Source: CAYTBN01 sp964436045
Lineage (GTDB): Bacteria; Myxococcota_A; UBA796; UBA9615; CAYRNR01
Assembly: GCA_964436045.1 (NCBI GenBank)
Contig: CAYTBN010000009.1
Coordinates: forward strand, 62,001-126,000
Reading direction: 5' to 3'
Length of the DNA stretch: 64,000 bases
Part shown: positions 46,073-54,694 of the stretch, piece by piece
Position numbering within the stretch: position 1 is the stretch's first letter
Layout: each line of letters begins with the position of its first letter
Notes under the pieces: model-generated
The model's database searches: none
What the model was told of the DNA's origin: nothing
Seen by the model: the letters and a program-made list of their open reading frames with translations, nothing else
Position numbers and translations under genes: made by a program

Positions 46073-47031
46073 GTCCGGGGTGCCTCCACGTTGGCCATCA
46101 AGCCCTCGAGCACCTCGTCGGCGCCGACCCCCTCGAGCTCGACGCTGGGGTACAGCTCGATGCGGTGGCGGAAGGTCGGCAGCACGACACCTTTGACGTC
46201 GTCGGGGATCAGGAAGTCGCGGCCGTGGATCGCCGCCTCGGTCTTGGCCCCCATCAGCAGCTGCAGTCCGGCGCGCGGGCTGACGCCGAAGGCGACCTTC
46301 ATGTCGGTGCGGGTGGCTCGCACCAGGGCCGCGACGTATCGCAGCACAGGCTCCTCGACGTGGATCGCGCGGATGATCTCCCGGCACTCCCGCACGCGGC
46401 TGATGTCGGCCACCGGTTCCAGCCCGAACCGCTCCAGCTCCCGGGCTCCGGTGCCGGCGTGGTGGCTGCCGAGGATCGAGACCTCTTCCTCCTCGGTGGG
46501 GTAGCCGGTGATGACCTTGAACATGAAGCGATCCAGCTGGGCCTGGGGCAGGGGGTAGGTGCCCTCCTGCTCGATGGGATTCTGGGTCGCCACCACGATG
46601 AACGGCTCGGGCAGATCGTAGGTCGTGCCGTCGACGGTGACCTGGGCCTCCTCCATCGCCTGCAGCAGGGCCGACTGGGTCTTGGCCGGTGCCCGGTTGA
46701 TCTCGTCACCCAGCAAGAAGTTGGAGAAGATCGGCCCTTCGCGGAACTTGAAGACCCCCTCACCCAGGTGGAACAGCGAGGTGCCGGTCACGTCCGACGG
46801 CATCAGGTCGGGGGTGAACTGCACCCGGTTGAACCGGCAGCCGAGCAGGGAGGCCAGCGCGCGCACCAGCAGGGTCTTGGCCGTCCCCGGCACCCCCTCG
46901 ACCAGCACGTGCCCCTCGCAGAGCATCGCCACCAGCAACAGCTCGATGGTCGACTCCTGGCCGACGATCACCTTGGAAAGCTCGTCCCGGGTCCGCTGAT
47001 ATAGATCCTGAACCTGACCCACGTCGCTCAT
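46069..47031 (-). CDS. MoxR-family AAA+ ATPase
   Basis: 320 residues from ATG 47031. Walker A EGVPGTAKTLLVRAL, Walker B FLLGDEINRAPAKTQSALLQ, sensor region VVATQNPIEQEGTYPLPQAQ (the conserved MoxR stretch) and the lid SPRAGLQLLMGAK. Chaperone-like ATPase acting with the VWA/DUF58 protein downstream. Overlaps both neighbours by 4 bp. Confidence 0.95.
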   Translation of the reverse strand: MSDVGQVQDLYQRTRDELSKVIVGQESTIELLLVAMLCEGHVLVEGVPGTAKTLLVRALASLLGCRFNRVQFTPDLMPSDVTGTSLFHLGEGVFKFREGPIFSNFLLGDEINRAPAKTQSALLQAMEEAQVTVDGTTYDLPEPFIVVATQNPIEQEGTYPLPQAQLDRFMFKVITGYPTEEEEVSILGSHHAGTGARELERFGLEPVADISRVRECREIIRAIHVEEPVLRYVAALVRATRTDMKVAFGVSPRAGLQLLMGAKTEAAIHGRDFLIPDDVKGVVLPTFRHRIELYPSVELEGVGADEVLEGLMANVEAPRT

Positions 47032-48335
47032 CGTCTCTCCTCGATCCGGCGCCGCAGCGCCTCCAGCCTTCGCGCGTACCGCAACAACTTGCGCGCATCC
47101 GCCGCCGGCGGCGGCGTCATCTCGTTCCTCAACGTGCCCTCGTCCACCCCGCTGCGCCTGGCGAGCCAGGCGAACAGGGCCGTATCCGTCATCACCCGCC
47201 CGAGGGCGAAGCGCTCGCGCCAGCGGGCCAGCAGCTGGGCCCGCAGCCGCTTGACCGCACCGCCATGGTGTTTCCCGCGGCGGTGCAGGTCCGCCAGCGC
47301 GTGGACATGCTCGGCCTTGAAGCGCCGGTCCCCTGCGGCCACGGGTAACGCGGGCCCGAAACGACGCGCCCGCCAGGCCACCGCCGCCACGAGCAGCAGC
47401 AGCAGCTGGGCCAGGACGAAGACCGCCGGCGGGCGCAGCAGCAGCCGCGGCAGCGAGGTGGCCGACGCGTAGCCGTGGCTGAACTCCTCGACCAGGATCG
47501 TCCGGCCATCGCCGGTCAGGTGGGCCAGGTTCACCAGCAGGTAGCCGTTGTCCTCGGCCGCCACCGCCCAGTTGCACAGCAGCCGCCCGTCGGTCACCAG
47601 CACGAGCTGACCAGCGCCCAGACTCCTTCGCCAGACCAGGGGTCCCTGCTCGGCCTCGACCAGGACCTGGCCCGCCTCCAGCCCCTCCCCGGACAGGAAG
47701 GGCGCATGGCGCACCGCCCGCAGCGTCTCCACATCGGCCAGGGGCCCGAACACCGCCATCGGGTCGTCGAACCCCACCTCCATGGGCGTGCGCGAGCCAT
47801 GGACCCGCACGTCGGTGATGCCCAGCACCGCCAACGCCTCGTAGATCGTGCCGCGGGGCGCGAGGAGCTCGTCCCGGTCCTCCGAGCGGATCTCCGCCTC
47901 GGTCTCGGTCTCGGCCCCGGTCTCGGCCTCCGTCCCTGTCTCGGACCGCCGCTCGTCGATCTGCCGCAACACATGGTGCCGCAGCCAGTCCTTGTCCTCC
48001 GAACCGCCCATCGCCAGCAGCAGCGTGTTCCCGCGCTGGACCCATTCGAGGATCCCGCCCATCCCCGCCGGTCCCTCGTCCAGCATCGATTCCCCGGGAT
48101 CCAGCAGCCAGAGGGCCGCCCCGTCGGGCAACAGCTCGACCCCGTGGTTGAACCGGTCCACGTCGTAGCCCACCGATTCCAGCAGATCGAACCCGAGCCG
48201 GTAGCCCTCGCGACCGACGCCGTAGCTGCTGACGTCGCGGGTCAGATCGCCCCCCGGGAGGAACAGCAGGGCGAAGAGGCCCACCACCACGGCCAGGCCG
48301 ACCATCCCCGGCATGCTGCGCCACGACAGGTTCAT
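47028..48335 (-). CDS. DUF4350 membrane protein of the MoxR operon
   Basis: 435 residues from ATG 48335. One helix at the N-terminus (GLAVVVGLFALLFLPGG) and one near residue 325 (VFVLAQLLLLLVAAVAW). The periplasmic part carries the DUF4350 pattern (YRLGFDLLESVGYDVDR, LLDPGE). An inserted run TGTEAETGAETETEAE (about residues 131-148) is encoded by the GAGACC/GAGGCC hexamers at 47893-47945. It is probably a repeat expansion in a surface loop. Overlaps both neighbours by 4 bp. Confidence 0.82.
   Translation of the reverse strand: MNLSWRSMPGMVGLAVVVGLFALLFLPGGDLTRDVSSYGVGREGYRLGFDLLESVGYDVDRFNHGVELLPDGAALWLLDPGESMLDEGPAGMGGILEWVQRGNTLLLAMGGSEDKDWLRHHVLRQIDERRSETGTEAETGAETETEAEIRSEDRDELLAPRGTIYEALAVLGITDVRVHGSRTPMEVGFDDPMAVFGPLADVETLRAVRHAPFLSGEGLEAGQVLVEAEQGPLVWRRSLGAGQLVLVTDGRLLCNWAVAAEDNGYLLVNLAHLTGDGRTILVEEFSHGYASATSLPRLLLRPPAVFVLAQLLLLLVAAVAWRARRFGPALPVAAGDRRFKAEHVHALADLHRRGKHHGGAVKRLRAQLLARWRERFALGRVMTDTALFAWLARRSGVDEGTLRNEMTPPPAADARKLLRYARRLEALRRRIEERR
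47893..47945. repeat. GAGACC/GAGGCC hexamer array within the DUF4350 gene
   Basis: Six to seven hexamers with interruptions, coding for Glu-Thr/Glu-Ala on the minus strand. Confidence 0.65.
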
Positions 48336-48967
48336 CGGGGTCGCCCTCCCCCGACGGCGGTCACACAGGCGCGATAGCGTTCCTCGTCCAGCGGCTGACC
48401 GGCGTAGTAGGTCTGCTCGATGGCCCCGACCATCTGCTCGAGGCCAGTCACTGGCGCGGTCCGGGCGGTCAAGCGCAGCAGCTCCCGGTAGGTCAGATGG
48501 CCCAGGGAGCGGAGCCGGGCGAATCCCAGACTGTAGGACGCCGCGATGGCAAAACGTAGCCTCAAGGCACCGGGCAGATCGCCGGCCGCCTCCGCCTCCT
48601 GGAAGCGACGCCAGAGGGCGTCCACGTCCGGCTCGTCCACCAGATCGCCGAGGGTCGACGCGGCGCTGGCCGGGACCGAGCTGCCCTTCCGCACGGTGTA
48701 GACGATGTGCCAGACCATGAAGCCAGCCAGCGACACCAGCGCCACGACCAGCATCCAGTACAGCAGCGGGTCGTTCTCGCGCAGGTCGATGATCGCCAGC
48801 AACAGATCCTGGATCCGTTGCCTCAGATTCTCAAAGAAGGTCTCGACGGAGTCGCCGTAGCCCAGGCCCAGCCCCTCGCGGTAGTGGCGTTCGGCGAGCA
48901 GCTCTTCCAGGGCCTGATCGACGGTCCGTGGATCCTGGGGCGGCGGAGGCAGGGTCTCGTCAGCCAA
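48332..48967 (-). CDS. DUF4129 membrane protein of the MoxR operon
   Basis: 211 residues, TTG start at 48967 overlapping the previous gene by 8 bp. One membrane helix (YWMLVVALVSLAGFMVWHIV). The C-terminal DUF4129 part is LRLRFAIAASYSLGFARLRS with LTYRELLR and EQTYYAGQPLDEERYRAC. These proteins accompany MoxR/DUF58 and transglutaminase-like genes; function not established. Confidence 0.82.
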   Translation of the reverse strand: MADETLPPPPQDPRTVDQALEELLAERHYREGLGLGYGDSVETFFENLRQRIQDLLLAIIDLRENDPLLYWMLVVALVSLAGFMVWHIVYTVRKGSSVPASAASTLGDLVDEPDVDALWRRFQEAEAAGDLPGALRLRFAIAASYSLGFARLRSLGHLTYRELLRLTARTAPVTGLEQMVGAIEQTYYAGQPLDEERYRACVTAVGGGRPR

Positions 48968-49919
48968 CGTCCCCCCCCACCGGGCGCGTGGCCATCTGCG
49001 GCTCCTGGGCCGGAGCTCCGGTCATCAGCAGGCCCCACACCCCGGTTCGCCGCGCCTCGAACTCCACATCGAACCCCTCGGAACGACATCGCGCGTCGAA
49101 GTACGCCAGCAGGTACACCGCGCCGCGCAACGTGGCGATCACCGACTGGGTCAGGCCGGCCAGCGCGGTGGCGATGGCGGTGGACAGGGCCGTGGCGTTG
49201 TAGAACAGGAACAGCTCGTCGGCGTTCCCGGCGTTGGGCTGGAACTCGGGCTGGGGGGTGAACAGCTGCGGCAGCGACGAGACGGTCACACCCAGCAGCC
49301 ACGCGACGACGACCAGCAGCAGCATCTTGCCGAACTGCCGGGACACCAGCGTCGCCGAGCGCTGGATCGCGTAGAAGCCTCCCCGTCCCTCGGTGACCAT
49401 GACCGGCACGGTCAGCATCAGCAGGAGGGCCGCCACCGCGCCGGGCAACAGGAACAGGGTGGTCGCCGCGCCGATGATCAACGCCGCGAGCACCACCGTG
49501 CCGGTCACCATCCATACGTTTTGCACCATCCAGCCATACGCACGCCGGATCCGCACGGGATGGCCCATGTATCGATCGGTGATGGCACGCACCAGCGCCA
49601 CCTGGGCGAAGGGCTTGACCAGCCCCCAGATCGACACGGTCCCCAGCAGCAGCAGTACGTAGTACAGCATGCCCAGCAACGCCACGTCCGGATCGAGGGT
49701 CGGGACACGACCCACGTGGCGCATGAACAGATAGATCGAGATCGCGATCAGCAGGTTGGCCGGCACCAGCAGGATCGCGACGATGGCGCACAGCCGCCAG
49801 AAGTCCGAGCGCATCAGTCGCAGGGCGTCGGTCAGCACGTCGCCGGAGGTCAGCGGACGCACCTTCCAGGGTGTGTCCAGGCGTTCGGGCTGACCGCTGT
49901 CGTCCCCCGGGGTGGTCAA
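48960..49919 (-). CDS. Polytopic membrane protein (MoxR operon)
   Basis: 319 residues, TTG start at 49919 within TTGA overlapping the phosphatase stop. About six hydrophobic segments (LCAIVAILLVPANLLIAISI, LYYVLLLLGTVSIWG, TVVLAALIIGAATTLFLL, and others) preceded by the leader PLTSGDVLTDALRLMRSDFW. Resembles the predicted membrane proteins often placed at the head of DUF4129 operons; no activity can be assigned. Confidence 0.75.
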   Translation of the reverse strand: MTTPGDDSGQPERLDTPWKVRPLTSGDVLTDALRLMRSDFWRLCAIVAILLVPANLLIAISIYLFMRHVGRVPTLDPDVALLGMLYYVLLLLGTVSIWGLVKPFAQVALVRAITDRYMGHPVRIRRAYGWMVQNVWMVTGTVVLAALIIGAATTLFLLPGAVAALLLMLTVPVMVTEGRGGFYAIQRSATLVSRQFGKMLLLVVVAWLLGVTVSSLPQLFTPQPEFQPNAGNADELFLFYNATALSTAIATALAGLTQSVIATLRGAVYLLAYFDARCRSEGFDVEFEARRTGVWGLLMTGAPAQEPQMATRPVGGDVG

Positions 49920-50707
49920 GGCGCGGCCGCCATGCTGGGGACAAAATAGGGACGGGCTGCGGGGACGTTGATCAACTCACGTTCCGGGTATCGCAGGGCT
50001 GACAGCTGGCCGCCGAAAACGCACCCCTGGTCCAGGTTGACCGTGTTGTTCACCAGCGTCGCGCTCGGGCAGGGGGTGTGGCCGTAGGCGATCAGGGTCG
50101 CGCCCCGGTAGTCCCGCGCCCAGTCGGCGCGGCGGATCAGTGTCGGCCAGTTGGCATCTTCGACCAGCTTGCCCATCAGGCAGTACTGCCAGACCTCGCG
50201 ATCGAACCGCCCGAGCATCTCTTCCTCGATACCCCCGTGAACGGCCGCGAGCCGCCCCTCGTCGAGCCACAGATAGGGAGGGGCCTCCATGTACATCCGC
50301 AGGAACGCCTCGAGCAGCTCGCTCCGCGTGGAATCGTCGAGGGCTTCGAGCTGATCCAAGGTGTCCTCGATGCCGTAGTCGGCGGGCGGCTCGCCGCCCA
50401 TCAGGAACCCGACGAAGCGCTCGTCGTGATTTCCCGGGACGAACAATGCGCTGCCGGCGGCGGTCATCGAGGTGACCCGCTGCATCGCTCGCACGATGCC
50501 TGGTCCACGGTCGACCACGTCCCCGAGGAACACCGCCATCCGCCCTTCGGGGTGAGTCCAGGCGCTGTCGCACTCCGCGCCGTAGCCGAGCCGCGCAAGC
50601 AGCAGATCCAGCTCGCGCGCGCACCCGTGCACATCCCCGATCAGGTCGAAGGGGCCGTGAAGTGGACGACGGTCGAAGAACGGCCGTTCCTCTGCTTGGA
50701 CTTCCAC
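49916..50707 (-). CDS. Calcineurin-like phosphatase (PPP/ApaH-type)
   Basis: 263 residues from GTG 50707 (GTG 50716 also possible). Metallophosphatase motifs: DLIGDVHGCARELD (GDxHG), VFLGDVVDRGPG (GDxVDRG), FVPGNHDERF (GNHD), AVHGGIEEE and AYGHTPCP. Matches the bacterial PrpA/PrpE/ApaH branch, so the substrate is phosphoprotein, dinucleoside polyphosphate or a small phosphoester. Head gene of the MoxR operon; coupling by TTGA suggests regulation with it. Confidence 0.88.
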   Translation of the reverse strand: MEVQAEERPFFDRRPLHGPFDLIGDVHGCARELDLLLARLGYGAECDSAWTHPEGRMAVFLGDVVDRGPGIVRAMQRVTSMTAAGSALFVPGNHDERFVGFLMGGEPPADYGIEDTLDQLEALDDSTRSELLEAFLRMYMEAPPYLWLDEGRLAAVHGGIEEEMLGRFDREVWQYCLMGKLVEDANWPTLIRRADWARDYRGATLIAYGHTPCPSATLVNNTVNLDQGCVFGGQLSALRYPERELINVPAARPYFVPSMAAAP

Positions 50708-50787
50708 GCTGGCCACTGTAGCAACCGGGCGCCACCCGTCAAGCCATCGGCGTTTTGCCGCGCCTGTACGCGCGCGCCCCCCGCGCT

Positions 50788-50817
50788 TTGACACCCCGAT
50801 CCGGAGCGGGCTAAGGT
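50788..50817 (+). promoter_or_regulatory. Sigma70-type promoter for the PilP/GspC-like lipoprotein gene
   Basis: TTGACA (50788-50793), 18 bp spacer, TAAGGT (50812-50817), 55 bp before ATG 50873. Confidence 0.6.
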
Positions 50818-50872
50818 GGATTCGCGGCCAGGACAGCCTCGCCGTGGGCGTCCCCGAACGGAAGAGGAAGCG

Positions 50873-51796
50873 ATGATCGGAGCGATTTGGACCGGCCTGC
50901 GTGACCGGGAATTCGCGCTGCTGCTGGCAGCCGGCTCGGTGCTCGCGTTCGCTGGCTGCGAACAGGTGGACGAGTACGACGGCGGCCTGTTCGCTCCTTT
51001 CCCGGAGGGAGTCGTCTCCCAGTCTGGCGATGCCGGGTCGGTCGACGTGGTGCCCAGCGCCGAGACCGAGGGCGCTGGCGACGAGCCCACCGCCGCCGCG
51101 GACACCGCCGCAGAGCCGCTGATCCGGGACACGGGCGGTCCCCCGGCCGTGACCTCCGGGGCACCGGCCGAGGGCGGCAGCGCCGAATCCGGGGACGTCG
51201 GCGAGCCGCTGGCGGCGAGCGCCGCCGTGGACAGCACGCCGCCTACGGCCACCGATCAGCCAGCCGAGACGGCGGTGACGGGCACCCCGACGCTGGCCCC
51301 CATCGTGGGTGGCACGCCGGCCACAGCACCGACGACGGCGGACCCGGCGGCGCCCGCGGCGGCACCGACCCCGACCGCCACGGCCCCGATCGCGGCGGCG
51401 CCCGCTTCGACTCCCGCCGTGGCCCTTGCACCGCCGGCCACCGCGCCGACCGCCCCGGCCGTCGGGCCCACTTCACCCGCGCCGAACACCGCTCCGGTCG
51501 CGGTCTGGAGTGGCGCCGCGCCGCCCGCGGCCAGCTGCGGTCTCAACGCCCTCGCCGTATCCGCTCCCCTCGCACAGATCGAACTGGTCTCCGTCTTCCC
51601 GACGGTCTCCCCGGCGTCGGCGATCGTCCGTTTCCCCGCGGGCACCGAGGCGATGGTCACGGTCGGCGACATCCTCGGCGAGGAGGGTGGCAAGGTGGTG
51701 GTGGTGGGCCCCGATCACATCGGAGTCACCGTGCTGTCGGTCGGCTCCGCCGACACTCTGACGATGGCCACGCACACGCTGACCCTCGGGCGCTGA
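50873..51796 (+). CDS. Ala/Pro/Thr-rich lipoprotein with PilP/GspC-like C-terminal domain
   Basis: 307 residues. ATG 50873 with GAAGAGGAAG upstream. Lipobox AFAGC (Cys25). About 180 residues of Ala/Pro/Thr-rich linker. The C-terminal 80 residues (NALAVSAPLAQIELVSVFPT, AMVTVGDILGEEGGKVVVVG, HIGVTVLSVGS) have the small beta-barrel look of PilP or the GspC homology region, which link inner membrane to the secretin. Family assignment is tentative. Divergent from the phosphatase gene. Confidence 0.65.
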   Translation: MIGAIWTGLRDREFALLLAAGSVLAFAGCEQVDEYDGGLFAPFPEGVVSQSGDAGSVDVVPSAETEGAGDEPTAAADTAAEPLIRDTGGPPAVTSGAPAEGGSAESGDVGEPLAASAAVDSTPPTATDQPAETAVTGTPTLAPIVGGTPATAPTTADPAAPAAAPTPTATAPIAAAPASTPAVALAPPATAPTAPAVGPTSPAPNTAPVAVWSGAAPPAASCGLNALAVSAPLAQIELVSVFPTVSPASAIVRFPAGTEAMVTVGDILGEEGGKVVVVGPDHIGVTVLSVGSADTLTMATHTLTLGR

Positions 51797-51824
51797 CCCG
51801 ATCCTGGGGTTGGCGGACGGATCT

Positions 51825-52121
51825 TCAGACCCGGCGGTTGCCCGAGGTCCCGGCCAGGTCCAGGCGAAGCGCCCGCGCCAGGGCTTCGGGGTCCCCCAGG
51901 TCGCCGAGGACGCGCCGTGGGGGAGCGGGGCGTCGCCGGATCAACGTCGGCAGAACGCTGATTTCCTCGGCGGCAGCTGCCCTGGGATCGTCGCCCACGT
52001 CGACCACCGCGAGCTGGTAGGGCTCATCGATGAAGCGCTCGCACATGGCCTCCACGTCCGCCGCCGCGCGCTGGGCCGCGCCCCCCTTGCCGCCCACGTA
52101 CAGGGTGAACTCGTAGCTCAC
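51825..52121 (-). CDS. KaiB-fold protein
   Basis: 98 residues, GTG 52121 overlapping the upstream stop (GTGA). FTLYVGGKGGAAQRAAADVE, YQLAVVDVGDDPRAAAAEEI, SVLPTLIRRRPAPPRRVLGD and LGDPEALARAL reproduce the KaiB pattern, including the conserved PTLxRxxPxPxRRxxGDL stretch. KaiB is a fold-switching clock protein in cyanobacteria and is also the sensor domain of SasA kinases. No kaiC or kaiA is present here, so it more likely works with the adjacent kinase. Last gene of the signalling cluster. Confidence 0.85.
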   Translation of the reverse strand: MSYEFTLYVGGKGGAAQRAAADVEAMCERFIDEPYQLAVVDVGDDPRAAAAEEISVLPTLIRRRPAPPRRVLGDLGDPEALARALRLDLAGTSGNRRV

Positions 52122-52615
52122 GGGTCCCGCTCCTCTCCGCCGTCGTCCAGGCTGATCATCAGCGTGCCGCCCTGGTAGGTGGTCGGGTCGGCCCGCCGCA
52201 GGCTATCCAGCCGTGACAGGGCCTGCTGGATCCGGCCGACTTGCTCGACGATGCCGCGCAGCTTGGCGTGAACGGCAGGGCCCGCGTCTGCGAGGGTGAC
52301 TTCCAGCAACTCCACGTTACCCTGGATCACCGACAGCGGGTTGTTGACCTCGTGCTTCACGGTGACGGCCATCTGCGCGATCGCGGCCAGTCGCTCGGCG
52401 TGGACCAGCTTTCGCCGCAGGTCGCCGATGGTCAGCAGCGAGCGGACGCGGGCCAACACCTCGTCCGGGTGGAAGGGCTTGGTGATGTAATCCTCGGCGC
52501 CCGCCTCCAGCCCCCTGACCTTGCTCTGGAGATCACCCCTGGCGGTCAACAGGATCACGGGGGTGTCGCGGGTGGCCGGGGCGGCCTTTAGGCGCCGGCA
52601 TCGTTTCTTCCCGCG
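52118..52615 (-). pseudogene. N-terminally truncated receiver-HisKA protein
   Basis: Frame continues in phase from the TGA of the upstream kinase. After four codons it reads CRRLKAAPATRDTPVILLTA, the alpha3-beta4 part of a receiver, then TKPFHPDEVLARVRSLL (Lys of beta5 and alpha5) and a HisKA helix pair with VKHEVNNPLSVIQGN (His box). The beta1-beta3 half, with the acidic pair and phospho-acceptor Asp, is absent, and there is no ATPase domain. First start codon in frame is GTG at 52558, giving at most 146 residues. Likely a deletion product; if made, it could act only through its His helix pair. Overlaps the KaiB-like gene by 4 bp. Confidence 0.7.
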
Positions 52616-54658
52616 TCACGCCAGCACGTCCCCGTCCACCTCGATCGTGTCGACGCCACCCTTTTCGCCGAGACGCGCGCCGCAGCGGGGACAGAGGACC
52701 GAAAGCGACCCGCGCGGGGCGAACGAATTGTACCTTCCCCCGCAGGCCGGACAGAGAAGCGGGCGCTGTCCCTGGGCCACGAGGGCCTCCAGGACGCCAT
52801 CGCGACTCACCAGCCCCTCGCCCACGAGCAGCGAGCCGAGCCGGGGCGCGTCCCCCGACGCCTCGAGGACCTGCTGTTTGCGCAGACAGCGGTGGAGCTG
52901 CTCCTCGGTGAGACGACCACGCGCCACCAGGATGCGGCCCATCAGACCGTCGCCCAGTGCCGTCCCGGCCACCCGCGGGTGGGGCTCTGCCATGCGCCGC
53001 TGCTGGGCGGCGAGCACCTGATCTCGCTGACCCGGGTCCAGCAACCCGCCGGCCACCAACAGCTCGCCGATGCGGGTCGCGGCGTCCGCCGGTTGCCCGT
53101 CCACCGCGGCGTCCACCTGCGCCGCTGACACAAAACCCAGTGCAACGGCGATCCGTCCGAAGAGGAAATCCGAGGAGGGGGCGGGGGTCCGCAATGCGAT
53201 GCGGAAGGTCGTGCCTTCGCGGGGACGGGACTCGGCGTTGATCGAGCCTCCCATCCTTTCCACCAGCCCCTTGCAGACCGCCAGGCCGATGCCCGTCCCG
53301 CGATACCCCGGGCCCGAGCGCCGGTCGACCTGGTAGAACCGGTCGAACAGCCTTGCCCGCGCCTCGGCGGACACGCCGATCCCGTCGTCCGCGACTGCGA
53401 GGTGCAGGACATCTGCCTCGCCGGCCTCGACGCTCACGCGTATCCGGGTGCCCTCCGGGTTGTGGGTGATGGCGTTGTCGATGAGGTTGGTCACGATCTG
53501 CGCGGCCGCGTCCGGATCGGCGACGACCCGCCCCTGCGCGTCCCCTTCCAGCGTCAGGGTCATCCCCTTCTCCTCGGCCCGCTTGCGGAGCAGCTCGACC
53601 GAAGCCCGCAGGGTGGGCAGCAGGTTGAGTTCGCGGCAGGAGATGGGGAACTCGTCGCGGTCGAGGCGGGACAGGGTGAGCACGTCGGCGGCGAACCGGG
53701 AGAGTCGCTGGATGTTGCGGGCCATCAGCTCGAGCATCTCGCGCTGGACGGGCAGCAGCTCGCCCAGCGTCCCGTCCAGGAACATCTCGGCCGCCGATTG
53801 CAGAGGCGTCATCGGGGTGCGCAGCTCGTGGGTCACGGTCTGCACGAACTCGTCCTTCATGCGGTCGAGCTCGCGCAGATGGCGGATCAGCTGCCCCTCC
53901 TCCTCCAGCTGGGTCTCGAGGGCTCGCAGGCGCTCGCGGCCGGTGACGTCGCGCAGGGTCAACATCGACGCCGGCTCCCCGTCCCAGCGGGTATCGACGG
54001 CCCGTCGCAGGGCCACGGCCGGCTCCGAGTCAGGCCGTAGGACGTCGATCTCCATCGACTGGTCCTCGCGCGCTGGCACCCCGAACAGCCGGTCGAGCAT
54101 GTCGGCGGCGCGCCGCCCCAGCATCACCTCGGCGGAGCGATTGAGGAACCGCAACCTCCCCTCCCGGTCCACGATCGCGACGCCGTCGCTGCTGCTCTCG
54201 ATCACCCCGCGGAACCTGGCTTCGGACGCTTCGAGCGCATGGGCGTAGCGCTTGAGCTTCTCCCGCACCTGGTGCCGCTCGATGGCCGACAGCATGCACC
54301 GCACGAGTAGATCGCCGCTGACTTCGCCCTTGACCAGGTAGTCCTGCGCGCCCTCCTGCGCCGCCTCCCTCGCCGTGCGCTCGTCATCGTGGCCGGTCAG
54401 CACCACGACGGGCACCTCCGGCGCGCAGGCGTGGACTGCGAGGAAGGTCTCCATCCCGTGGCTGTCCGGGAGCGTCAGATCCAGCAGCACCAGATCGACG
54501 GAGCCCCGCATCAGCCGCTCGAGCCCCGCCGCCAGCCGCTCGACGCTCTCGACCTCGAACAGGCCCGGACGAGCCACCTCGATGTACTCGCGGATCAGGA
54601 ACGAGTACTCGCGGTTGTCCTCGATGATCAGTAGCTGGACGAGATCCTCGTCCAGCAC
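52616..54658 (-). CDS. Hybrid histidine kinase: receiver-PAS-HisKA-HATPase-MshEN-like motifs-zinc ribbon
   Basis: 680 residues from GTG 54658. Receiver at 7-125 (IIEDN acidic pair, VLLDLTLPD phospho-acceptor, LVKGE). PAS at about 145-255 (VIESSSDGVAIVDREGRL). HisKA with VTHELRTPMTP (His about 280). HATPase with NLIDNAITHNPEG, DDGIGVS and GTGIGLAVCKGLVE, to about 495. C-terminal part: four 24-residue motifs of the form R/L-x-G-x-x-x-V-x-x-G-x-(8-15 more)-Q, in two pairs (LFGRIAVALG, RIGELLVAGG; LMGRILVARG, RLGSLLVGEG). A CPACG...CPRCG zinc ribbon follows. The motifs match the c-di-GMP-binding MshEN consensus, so c-di-GMP input is inferred. Preceded by a terminator-like hairpin. Confidence 0.9.
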   Translation of the reverse strand: MLDEDLVQLLIIEDNREYSFLIREYIEVARPGLFEVESVERLAAGLERLMRGSVDLVLLDLTLPDSHGMETFLAVHACAPEVPVVVLTGHDDERTAREAAQEGAQDYLVKGEVSGDLLVRCMLSAIERHQVREKLKRYAHALEASEARFRGVIESSSDGVAIVDREGRLRFLNRSAEVMLGRRAADMLDRLFGVPAREDQSMEIDVLRPDSEPAVALRRAVDTRWDGEPASMLTLRDVTGRERLRALETQLEEEGQLIRHLRELDRMKDEFVQTVTHELRTPMTPLQSAAEMFLDGTLGELLPVQREMLELMARNIQRLSRFAADVLTLSRLDRDEFPISCRELNLLPTLRASVELLRKRAEEKGMTLTLEGDAQGRVVADPDAAAQIVTNLIDNAITHNPEGTRIRVSVEAGEADVLHLAVADDGIGVSAEARARLFDRFYQVDRRSGPGYRGTGIGLAVCKGLVERMGGSINAESRPREGTTFRIALRTPAPSSDFLFGRIAVALGFVSAAQVDAAVDGQPADAATRIGELLVAGGLLDPGQRDQVLAAQQRRMAEPHPRVAGTALGDGLMGRILVARGRLTEEQLHRCLRKQQVLEASGDAPRLGSLLVGEGLVSRDGVLEALVAQGQRPLLCPACGGRYNSFAPRGSLSVLCPRCGARLGEKGGVDTIEVDGDVLA

Positions 54659-54663
54659 GTCCC

Positions 54664-54693
54664 CCCAAAAAAACCGTCGCGGCCCGGGCCCGC
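54664..54693 (-). terminator. Intrinsic terminator/attenuator between response regulator and kinase
   Basis: Minus strand: GCGGGCCCGGGCCGC hairpin region, GACGG, then T7 (54673-54667) and G6 (54666-54661), directly before the kinase GTG at 54658. Fits termination after the receiver gene with read-through into the kinase. Confidence 0.55.
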
Positions 54694-54694
54694 T

